In this document: in pieces, positions 21,163 through 31,436 of the stretch | Position numbering within the stretch: position 1 is the stretch's first letter | Layout of the letters: each line of letters begins with the position of its first letter | NCBI GenBank assembly: GCA_002118135.1 | Contig: BDIU01000065.1 | Coordinates: forward strand, 1-64,000 | Source: Trebouxia sp. TZW2008 | Taxonomy: Eukaryota; Chlorophyta; Trebouxiophyceae; Trebouxiales; Trebouxiaceae | Reading direction: 5' to 3' | DNA length: 64,000 nt | The notes under the pieces: model-generated | What the model was told of the DNA's origin: nothing | What the model saw: only the letters and a program-made list of their open reading frames with translations | Database searches by the model: none | Position numbers and translations under genes: made by a program

Positions 21163-24100
21163 TCAGCTTATGGCTAGAATAGTTTTCACTTGAGTAGGGC
21201 TGTGTTGAATGCTCCTCTGAAAGGTAATGTGGGGATTTGCAGCATTGTATGCAGTGCTGTAAGCTGTGTGTAGCTCTGTAGCCAGCTGAGATGCTGCTTC
21301 TTGCTTCACATCAGGTGCCTGCATACGGAAGACCATTTTATAGATATGCCACTCTGCATCTTTGTCTAGACACTGTTCTCGTGGACAAACATGCTGCAGC
21401 CATCGCTTGCTTGCATGCGGTTTATTGAGCGCCAAGGTGCACCAGCATAAATGCAGCATGTGCTTGCTGCAAGGCTAAGGCAGATGTGAGCTTTTGGTCA
21501 TTCAACTGGCAAGAATTAAGATTGCCCAAGCTAGCAAGTGTGATCAGCGCTCAGGTATGAGTACAAAGGCAGGTTGACAACGCTACCTGCATTTGATGGA
21601 ACTGTGGTAGCTGATCTTGTGTGATTAGCTGGACAAATGAGTTCATACAGCTTGATACTTGCTGGGCACCTGATGGTTTGCTGACATCAGGCAAGGCAAT
21701 GTCCCACTGGTAGGACTGCTCCGCCCTGCATCACCATCATCAACATTATCACCATTGTTTATGCGTGCTTTTGTAGGTTCTATGACCCATTCAGGTGTTG
21801 CAAAATTGCAATGAGCTGCCTCCTCCCTGCAGCTCAGGGGAAATATCAGCAGGCACTCTAGCTGCTTAGCATGGAATGCCATGTGTAGCAGGAGCAGTAG
21901 CAGCAGCTCAAAGCAGACAATACAGGAGCAGTGTGGTGGCTGGAATGCTGCACACGATGCAAGCAATACAAATCAAGGAACATAGCAGCAGACGTACAAG
22001 CTGCCTAGTATAGAAGCTATGTGCAGAAAGTATCATACCAACAGCTCATGACAGGCAACACAGAGAGAGCGTAGTTGCCTGACACATGCACACAATGCAA
22101 GCAATACGGTCAAGCCAAAGGATGTCATCAGCAGGCATCAAGCTGCATTGGATGGATGCTATCTGCAACAGGAGCAGTGCTGACGGTGTCAACAACAACA
22201 TGCAAGCACAGCGCAGTGACTGGACGCTCTCACACACCATGCAGTCAAAGCTGTGGTTCATGCAGATAGGATGCTGATGGCGCTCAGCTGTAGTCTGTTT
22301 GCTCAGCAAAGCTGGCCACAGTGAATGAGACAATCAAAGCAGATGACCAGGCTGCTTACTCTTGCCATTGCAGTCGAGCCTTGAGACCACTGCGTCGTAG
22401 CATGTCAGTAGCTTCGGCAGCCACTAGTTGCCTGAGATGCTGCTGTATGGAGGTTGTCAAGGACATCTGCTTGTCTCGACAGCACTCGTATGGGGCAAGC
22501 ACTGCGCAGATGGCTGCCAAGCAGTTGACCAGGAAGATATGCTCTGCAGCTGGCTCAGCTGTGCCATCAGCCCTGAATTTGCAGCTACAAGTGTTTAGTA
22601 TCAACACTCTTCACAGCAAATGAAAGGATATGTCACCAGCAGCAGGAGCTTTTTTGAGAACACAGCGGACTGTAATTTGCTAAAGCTACACCAATGCATA
22701 GAGCCAGCCCAGGCAGCATATTTACTATGCCATAGGTGCTAGAACTTGTAGGATCTGCAATTTGCAGTCTGCAAGGGTGGCCAATGGCAGGCTGAATGGA
22801 AGACTGTAGACAACCCAAAAGCACTAGACTTGCTCACCTTTTGATCGACAGGGAGTTTGCGTTTTTCTTGCACATCTGCACTGCAGGGTCAATGAAAGCA
22901 TCGAGGATCTGCGTGAACTCTTCTTCTGCCTTGTCCTGCTCTTGCTTGCCAGTGAAAGCTGAGACAAAAGTGGTGATAAAGTCACGCAGCTGATGCAGCA
23001 GCTCTGTCACCTGAAGCAAATGAACAGATGTTTGCTGTGATGCACACTGGCATGCCAAGGCCACTTGGAAAATGCATTCAAAACCCAGGCCCAGCTAGAT
23101 ACATTCTAACGAAATCAACTGTCTCAGCGAGAATTGCTGGCCAATTCAGAATGTCTCCCACCAGCTTGGTTCTGTGCTATCCTGATCCATTTATACTGAA
23201 CATGGAGGGTGGAAAGATCTTTGTAATCAGTTGTCTTGTAAGTGTCTGTGGGTTTACTTGAGGGGTGCAGAGCCGTAGTGCAGAGCAGCACAGCATCAAA
23301 CATCAGCAGGCTGCAGTCACAACAGATGGAGACACCAGCAACAGTACGCTTGCCTGTGGCATTACAAACAGAAGTTTTGCTGCTATGTACCCTGACTTTC
23401 CTAAGCCTGCAGCTGGCGCATCCAGAACCATGATGCAGAGCAGAACAGCTTAAGTGCGCGGTTGCAACAAAACACATCCGCAAGGGGGCGCATGCCTGTG
23501 GGGGTACTGACAAGTCCTTTGGCGGTGCAGCCTTGGAGCTTGCCAGTACGTGTGGCAGAAAGATGCAGAGCCGCAGTGCAGAGCAGCACAGCATCAGGGC
23601 TTGGCAAGCTGCATTCACAACAAGTGGAGGCACCCGCAATAGGATGCTTGCCTGCAGGGGTACTGACAAGTCCTTTGGCAATGCAGCCTTGAGATGAGTC
23701 AGCTTGCTGCTACGGGCTTTAAGCTGCTCTTGAAAGACTCTGGTGGCTAAGTGATGACACTCTGCAAGCGTGTGCGTCAGCTGTGCACTGCTGCCCATGA
23801 GTTGCTCCACAGTGCGTCCATAGAAGGCCAGCAACTGGCTGATCTTGAAGCAAAGCACTAAAGGCAGGTGTGCTGTCAGCACCTGCTCAATGCGAATCTG
23901 CAAGGCAAAAAGCAACAAGAAGAAGAGTCTGCATCATTAGGGGTCCTCTACAAACAGAAGCAGCCCAGGATCTGCAAAGTATGTCAAGTTATGCTGCCTT
24001 GCATTGATAGGCAGTGCTGAGAATGAAACATGACCAATGCAAAAATTCACATTTCTAGACGTGCCTAATGACTTGCACAGATGCTGTAGACAGCCCATGA

Positions 24101-27079
24101 CCACTGCAAGGCACGGCATGCTGCCGCACTGCAAATATAGCATGGCGCGCTGCTGGATCGCAAGTCATGCCTGATGTAGACCTGGACGGCATGTGTCAGC
24201 TTGAAAGCGTGACCTTGGCTTGCATTATGCACAGCATGCTGCTTGCAGTGGGCTTTGCGCTTCTCATACACCCCTCTTGACATCTCCTGGGCTGTTTCTA
24301 TTCACAGAGGTTGTGACGCCTGAAGGCGGAGACTTGTCTGTGTTACCATGCTTCTGCGAGTGAATATATCTGCATGTGCCTATCATTCACCCTTGCAGCA
24401 GCGGTAATGCTGGCAGTGAGAAAATCACAGCAGAATGCATAGTGAGCTGATTTAGCATGCTGTCAGGAAAAAACCTCACAGCAGCATCCCTACCTTCAGA
24501 GGCTTGCATACTCCTTCCAGCACCCTGTTCAGAAGGGCAGCAGAGCTAGGAACATCAGCACGTCCATCAGAATAGGTCATTGTCGTGCCAGACTGACTGT
24601 CCTGACCAAACAGCGAGATCAGCAGCTCCTTCTCAGAAGCCAGAGCCTGGTGTACCCAGGCTAGCATATCACCAATGTATCGCCGAGGGTCATGAGCATT
24701 CATCTCAATGGGCCTGGGCATACCGTTGGGACCACCTCTGGTCAAAGCAGCAATGAACCTGCATGCAGGGTGAGTAGTGAGCAGAGGTTTGAGTGACTGT
24801 CCTGACAAATCAGCAAGATCAACAGCTCCTTCTCAGAAGCCAGAGCCTGGTGTACCCAGGCTAGCATGTCAGCAATGTATCATCAAGGGTCATGAGCGTT
24901 CATCTGAATAGGCCTGGGCATGCCGTTTGGAGAACCTCTGGCCAAAACAGCAATGAACCTGCACACGGGGTGAGTAATAAAGCAGAGAATTGATTGCATT
25001 GGGATAACATGGCTTTGGACAAAATTGTCTGGAGGCAAGTCATTGCTTCTGTATGCACCTAGCTGGGCCATGGGGCTTCACTAGATGTCAATGTTGATGA
25101 TGACAGAGGGGCGCAGCAAGAACAAATTTTGAAGAAGCATGATCAGCTCTTGGAGAAGTGGAAACTGTTTCCTTATTAGGCACAAGGCTTAGCAGAAGCT
25201 GCTATACACAGTCAAGGCCATTGGTGCTATGCAGAACAGAGATGCAGCAGACAAGGTCCATAGACATCGACTCTGTCATTTGCTGGAGTTGTTTGACAGA
25301 CATCATGTTGCTTTTGTGCCGTTCTGTGACTTTGCCGGCTCGAGCACTTCAGAGCCTTGAAGATGAACAGCATTACTACTAAAACTGACATGTTCTGCAG
25401 CCAAGGGCGGTTGCATTCGCATAGGATAGGCCAGGACAGAATTGTTGGGAGGCACTCCATTGACTCTGTCTGTACCCAGCTGGGTCGTGAAACCCTCGTA
25501 AACACCCATGTAAACAATGATGATCATGCTGGGCTGCAACAAATGCACACCAGGAAAGTACTAAGGCAAAGCACAGCACAACACCTCTGGAACATGGAAT
25601 TGTGGCGAGCTGTGGCCACCTCCTCTGCGCAGTAGCGAAACAGCACTTGGCGCTCTCGCAATGCCTGGGCTGCCCTGTGCAGCCGGGGGTCGACCTCTGG
25701 GGCATCCATGTCCCCTAAAGATGAGCATTCACCCTGCATCCACCTGCAGTGATACACAGTCAGTACTTATTCCCCATCATGACGCCTTTTTGCGCATCCA
25801 TTGCTGCTGTCAAACATGCACAGTGACAGGAAAGCTTTCACAAATGGGCTCAAACAGCCAGCATTCACACTGCTCGGGAAGCCTCACTAGGTCCTGACTC
25901 ATGTCAATACCAGGTACCGTGTTGCAGTCAAAGCTCATCCTCTGCATGTGGTCTGACAGGACTCAAGCACAAGCACAAGCATGCAGTAGTTAGATGTAAA
26001 GCAGCTCAGGCACATTCACTCATTGCAAACGCATGCTAGGCAGGCTCAGGGGGCCCAATAAGATACACACAGGAGCAATCAACCGTGTTAGGCACAGCAC
26101 ACCTGCAAAGCCGCTCATAGGCATTTTCTTGGTAGCTGGACATTGCATCCATCAGCTCCAAGCCTGCCCTATGGTGATGACTGTTCAGCAGACTACGGCA
26201 ACTTCTGTGTATACTGCCAACCCTTTCAAGAGCTTCAAAGAATGCATCACCAATATCTGCATCCTACAGCAAAGCATGTAAGTGCATAGTTGGTCCTTGC
26301 AAGAGCTGCAAATAATGCTTCAGCAATATCTGCATCCTACAGTAAAGGATGTCAGTGCATATGCAGCTACACAGGAGAAGCTGTGCAACAGGCATTGGTC
26401 TTTGTTTCTGCAGTAAAGGATGTTTATGCATGAACAGCTAGGTAACAGGGCTGTGGAGCATGCATCTGTCTAGCTGTCTGCACACCTGCAGCGCAGAGAC
26501 CTCTTTTCCTGACAGCTGATACTGCTCAAAGAACTCCTGCACAAGCCCGCTGCGTGTCTGACTGACAGCAAGCTCGTGCTGCAGCCTGTCAGATTCGCTA
26601 AGAAGATCAGCTGATGACGCTCTGTCCGCTTCAAGTGCTGAATTGATGGCTTTGCATCCTCCAGACAGGGCATCCAACTCTGCCTGTACATCTTCCAAAG
26701 CCTGCAGCGTCAGTGGCTGTAGTTGCTGAGATAGGCATCTTAGCAGGCTGTGTGATGCTGCAAAGAAGAGCAGCACCCTGATGACTCCTTGTGCTGCAAA
26801 CAGGAACTGCTCCAGATTATCGATGCCCCTCTCCTCCACATGAGCTTTCAGATGCCTTCTTGAGGCAGCTGAATTGTCCTCGTGCAGGTTGCTTAGCGCT
26901 GCCAGAGACTCCAATAGCTCTGTGGACTCTGTCTTAACATCGAGCACCTAGACAGCAGGACCTGTCAGGACGGGTTCTGCCTCGTTGTTTTGCAATCTGC
27001 ACCGACAGAGGCTGCTCCAAGATACCTTGCGGACTTTCCTGGCCAGGCCTGGCACAGTTGACGCCGCAGGAGCGGACAT
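21163..27079 (-). CDS. COG6: Conserved oligomeric Golgi complex subunit 6
   Basis: COG6 is part of lobe B of the COG complex, which tethers retrograde vesicles at the Golgi. The start is ATG at 27079 ([18 protein letters not shown]), spliced to about 26947-26475, which contains [36 protein letters not shown] and [16 protein letters not shown], all typical of the COG6 N-terminus. About 25760-25580 has [20 protein letters not shown]. About 24760-24475 has the signature [20 protein letters not shown] then [20 protein letters not shown]. About 23900-23690 has [13 protein letters not shown]. About 23010-22840 has [13 protein letters not shown], and 22600-22370 has [12 protein letters not shown]. 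The last exon ends [13 protein letters not shown] at 21163, matching the RSPQQVQTLLS end of animal COG6. Length and order fit the family. Exon limits are approximate. Confidence 0.95.
23262..23692 (-). repeat. Junction echo: copies of the KAALPKDLS exon end in COG6
   Basis: The exon end ([10 protein letters not shown] with its donor, about 23655-23692) is copied near 23510-23545 and, more weakly, near 23380-23410. Each copy sits in a unit that includes GATGCAGAGC and GTGCAGAGCAGCACAGCATC (23275-23300 and 23568-23597). The longer period is about 300 bases. All copies are downstream of the exon on the transcribed strand. Confidence 0.8.
24475..24985 (-). repeat. Junction echo: duplicated start of the [14 protein letters not shown] exon in COG6
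   Basis: The authentic exon start (about 24610-24765) is copied at about 24810-24970 with roughly 85-90% identity by eye, including the acceptor side GAACCTGCA. The copy keeps [18 protein letters not shown] but has a stop soon after (TGATGATACATTGCTGAC on the transcribed strand), so it is a dead copy in the upstream intron. Confidence 0.85.
26225..26430 (-). repeat. Degenerate triplicate in a COG6 intron
   Basis: AATGCATCACCAATATCTGC followed by ATCCTACAGCAAAGCATGT recurs as AATGCTTCAGCAATATCTGC and a third partial copy (CTGCAGTAAAGGATGTTTATG). The first copy lies beside a weak exon, the others in the neighbouring intron. Confidence 0.6.
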
Positions 27080-27595
27080 GCCGGTCAAGACTGCTTCGAC
27101 AGGTTAACCGACAGGAAGCAATTTGACGTATCGCTACCGTCGGACCATAGAACTTATGTCACGGGCGTATTGCTGACATACAATCAAAAGTGCTCTCGCA
27201 TACAGCTGCCAAAAGACAGCATTCAATGCTTGCAGAAGCAATGTTGTGTGGCATGCCGAAGTTGGAGTCTGGCGTGAAGTCGACTTCATGTTCAGCATTA
27301 CTGCTTGAAGCGCACGGACGGTCGAAACTGACTCGTCACATCTTGGCACTTGTTATTTTGCTGTGCGTCAGGGCGTCACGAGCGGCAAGCGTCAGATAAC
27401 CTGTTACGATCTTGCAGTGCATCGAAGTTTCGTTATACCGATTGGTCTGGCCTTTCGTCCTGAGTGCACCATCATCGTGCATATTCTTGCAGCACATCGT
27501 CTTCAGTCACATCACACAGTACTCAAAAGTGCAACCCATTCTTGAGCTGTGACCGGCACTGCATGAATCCCACCAGGCAAACTTAGTACCTCTGC
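27080..27595. promoter_or_regulatory. Divergent promoter region, COG6 / mitochondrial carrier
   Basis: 516 bases lie between two outward-facing start codons, with local CG enrichment (CGCTACCGTCGGACC, GGCGTCACGAGCGGC). No coding exon or named motif was identified. Confidence 0.45.
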
Positions 27596-30459
27596 ATGGG
27601 AGCAGGAGGCCCTGAAGGCACTGTGAATGCCTTGAGTGGGGCAGTTGCTGGTGCTGCAAACATCTTCACCGGTTTTCCATTTGACACTGTCAAGGTATGT
27701 CTGTGTCTAGACCAGAGGTTTGATCTGTCAAGCTTGTGAACTTGTGCGCCTGCTGCAAAGGTGTTGACAGCAGTTTCCTGTCTGGAGCAGGTCAGGTTGC
27801 AAGCAAGCCCTCAAGGCACATATAAAGGTCCATGGGACTGTGCGAAAAGCATTGTCAAATTTGAAGGGGTATGAGCAAGCCGTGAATGTGCATTCAGCAC
27901 AATGTCATTGCAGTGATGCAGCATTCTCACACTGTCCATCCAGGTGCAAGGCTTGTACAGAGGGCTTGCAGCACCCTTGGTGGGCGGAGCACTTGAAACT
28001 GGCATCAGCTACACAGTGAGATGACTTCACACTGTTACGTTTGCAACCACAATTTGCTGCTGCTGACATCTGGGATATACTGTCCGCAGGTCTATACATA
28101 TACTTTAGTCAAGCTGACGGTATGTGCAATGGCTGTGATCAGATCATAGGCAAGCAGACAAAAAGACGAATGTGCTGTGACTGAACTGGGCCATTTTGTG
28201 TGATGATGGTGTTTGTACGCAGACTCCGGGAGACCTGCCAAGTCTTGGCTTTGCTGTCCCAGTTGCTGCTGGAATTGCTGGTATTGTTCTTAGCTTTGTA
28301 CTATCGCCTTTTGAGCTTGTCAAGGTAAGCCCATCTGCATATGGTATTGGATGGCTGTGCTCATAATACGCTTTCTTTGCGCAGCGCAAGTTTCTGGGGT
28401 TGCTTGACGATGTCATAGGTTGCCAGAATCTGGAGGATATATACTCATTGCTACTGTGTGCCATATGCAATCAGCCTTGTTGGCTGTCTAAAGCATGTCT
28501 AATTCTTCTGCTTGTTCACAAAAATCCAGGTCCCTGCTTCATCTTCCTGCTCAGCCTGCCTGACGTTACTGCTCCTGCTTACTTGTTCACATCTCCTGCC
28601 TGCGCTCTGATGACAGTGCCCATGATGTCTCATCAATAAAGGCATCTTACATGCGGCAATGGCATTTTGTCATGCCAGTGCAGTGTCGGCTACAGCTAGG
28701 GAACCGGAACAGCAATTTTCAGTATAGTGGGCCAAGACAATGCGTGCAGCATCTGCTGCGGACAGAAGGCCTCAGAGGCTTGACCCGAGGCATGCCAGCG
28801 ACAATAGCCAGGGAAGCTCCAGGCAATGCCATCTTCTTCACTGTCTATGAGGTCAGTAAGTTCATGCAACACAAAGTTCATGACGCAGCAAAACAAGTTT
28901 GGTCGCAGGTTGAAATTGGCAATACTCAGGTTGAAATTGGCAATACTCAACACGACTTACATTGATGTGCAAGCTGCAAGGTCTTCTCTTGAGAAATCTG
29001 CCTTGGCTGCTAACCAGTGCATCAGACCTGCGGGACAACGCAGTAGGCTTGACCTACCCTGGCTTCTGCATGATTTGATGGAATTTGTGGGGCGTGCTAC
29101 GGCAACTTCTGATTGTGAAGACTGCTTTGGGCACCAAGCACCTTACATCGACATGTCCTTCCTGAGAGGTGTCATTGCAGTCAAAATACAGTGACTGTTC
29201 CCAATCGCAGTGTCCTTATGTATATCAAGGACCATGTCCTTACATCGAGTGTCCTTACAACAAATGGTCACTGTAGTCTCAGTCAGGAAGGTTCTGCAGG
29301 GCGCTCAGGCAAACAATCATGTCAAAAATGTCAGCATCAGAAAAAGGCAGACATTCTGTTACACCTTTGATCAATGTCAGTAGTATCCCTGATACAGAAA
29401 GAGGTATGATGTATGATAATGTTTGTCTACGGGTTTTAGGTCATCTTTGATCATAAATAATGCATAAAGCAGCATCATCCATAGTTAAGATTTGTGATGT
29501 GACTGCAGACATTGCGGAGGACATTCCCAGGCAAGGCAGCGCCAGAAAACCCAAATCCTAGCCTGTGGGAGGTCATGAAAGATTCTGCTTCTGCTGTTGG
29601 CTGTGGCGGCTTGGCTGGCACAATCATGTGGTCTTGTGTCCTGCCCCTCGATGTAGCCAAGACCAGAATACAGACAGCATACCCAGTAAGACCATGCTGC
29701 TGCTAAGCATATGACAGTTTGCAGAGCAACATGCCATGGCATCTGCACACAGTTGCTGCGAGGCAAATATTGCTTTACAGCTTGAAACTACACTCTGAGC
29801 ATCAAGTGATGGAAAGTCACGGTGCAACTTGTTGTGTTGTCATTGAGACGCATTGGGGATGTCAAAATCTCGCAGAAGAGCCAGGAATCATGCTTTCCTG
29901 CAGGGATCTATACATGACAAGGGCATTCTGCACAACTTGCAAATGATGTATCAGCAGGGTAAGCTTCACCTGCTGAATGGCTGATGTCTTTCTATGTGCA
30001 TCTTCTCACAATTGCAGATTGTCAAGAAGCAAGAGCACTGCAGGTTTATGCTGCTTGGTAAAATGTCACCTTGCTGCTGCATGCTGCACCGTCCGCTTCT
30101 GCACTTGAGACTCAAAGATGACCTGGGCATCAGAGTGTCTGTAACACCACACTGAGCTGAGCTGATGAACATGCTGCAAAATTACATACAGAATATACAT
30201 GTTACAGTTGCTGTTGCTTCTGCGCTTGCTTAAGGTGTTGTCAGAATCTGCAGGTGGCAGGCGTACCTTGTATGCTGGGCTGACTCCAACACTGATTCGA
30301 GCCTTCCCAGCAAATGCTGCTCAATGGCTGGCCTGGGAACTTAGTAAAAGGTGCAGACCTAGTCAGTATGCTTATGCAACTGCTCCTTGTGAATGTTTCA
30401 GAATTGTGTTCAACCGTCTCATGTGCTGGTGCAGGCAGCTGCAGCCCATCATGATGTGA
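27596..30459 (+). CDS. Mitochondrial carrier family (SLC25) protein, ornithine/basic amino acid-type
   Basis: An inner mitochondrial membrane exchanger with three carrier repeats. ATG at 27596 opens MGAGGPEGTVNALSG. Repeat 1 signature is FPFDTVKVRLQA (27668-27703, then the exon from about 27791) with YRGLAAPLVGGALETG. Repeat 2 is SPFELVK then CRLQLGNRN (about 28303-28325 and 28681-28710) with LTRGMPATIAREAPGN. Repeat 3 is LPLDVAKTRIQTA (about 29641-29680) with YAGLTPTLIRAFPANAAQW. All three PxD/ExxK motifs are present. LxPTxIRAFPANxA and EL(V)KCRLQ match the SLC25A15/ornithine carrier and plant BAC/BOU group, but the substrate cannot be fixed from sequence alone. The stop at 30459 assumes read-through after KRC; a donor at about 30350 is also possible. 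One intron holds an inverted-repeat element at 29187-29275. Confidence 0.9.
29187..29275. mobile_element. Short TA-flanked inverted-repeat (MITE-like) element
   Basis: An 89-base element, TACAGTGACTGTTCCC...AAATGGTCACTGTA, with a perfect 9-base terminal inverted repeat TACAGTGAC/GTCACTGTA. The interior carries GTGTCCTTA boxes and a near-palindromic centre (AAGGACCATGTCCTT). A degraded related segment lies just upstream (about 29100-29185, CACCTTACATCGACATGTCC). It lies wholly inside an intron of the carrier gene. Confidence 0.8.
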
Positions 30460-31436
30460 GAACAAGCTGTAGCAAGAAAGAAAACTTTCTTTAAAGGAGT
30501 GCTTATGCCATCAGACGTCATTGCAAGAGCTTCTGTACACAGAAGCAGCCTGGGATGCTGTACACACAGCTATTGCATGATGCAGAAGCAGCGTGTTGTA
30601 CACATGGCTATTGCACAATGCATACTGCAAGCCTCACTGTAGCTTTGAGCCTCAAGATCTTTCAATTAGTGACTCCCTTCTCAAGTTGACGCTTGCGGCT
30701 TCCTCAGACGCGCATTGGCAAGTGAACAATGAAGGCATGGCGGTGCTGGTCACGTATATGACTTGTGCTAGTCATTGCTTTCTGTAAATGTATAGCCTCG
30801 TTCACCACATGTTGACGGCATTACACCTTTGACTTGAAATGTGATGTCTCCACCTCACGTTTGATCAACCGTGTAAAGGAGTGATGATGCCTTTTATGCA
30901 ATGATTGGAGCCACAACAGCAGCAGTGCCTTAAGTTCAGGCTTAAGCTGTTTCAAGAAGCATTGCCAATCACAAGTTGTGATGAAATCATGTCAGCATGA
31001 GCGTGCAATCGCCTGTCAGAGTGTATCACCCCGCCCACAGACATCAAGTCGACACGGGCACAAATGTGCATTTGACTCTCTACACTGCCAGACAGGATGT
31101 GGTTATATAGCGTGAAAACCAGGACAGCCGTTGATAGCACCCCAAAACTTGATTGATGGAAGCTTTTGGCATATGTTATTGTACATGAAACAATGTTCAG
31201 TACAAGCAACACCCTGCAGAGGATGAACAGCAGGTGCTGGCGTCTAGCAAAAACAACTGAGCTGCACACAGCTATTCTAGGTCGCTATTCGGCACACTGC
31301 GAATTGTATAGGTCCACACGCATATAGCTGTACTTTTTTGGGGCCACCGTGGCACAAAGGTCCTTATGACCAACAACGTGACATGGAAAAAGCAGCATCC
31401 CTGCAACTGTTGACGCTCATTAGCTGAGACCAACAG
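30460..31436. other. Convergent intergenic region, carrier / BTB-BACK-like gene
   Basis: No convincing coding exon. Candidate TGTAA signals lie at about 30783 (plus) and as TTACA near 30825 (minus). A short internal duplication GAAGCAGC...TGTACACA lies at 30540-30605. Confidence 0.5.
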
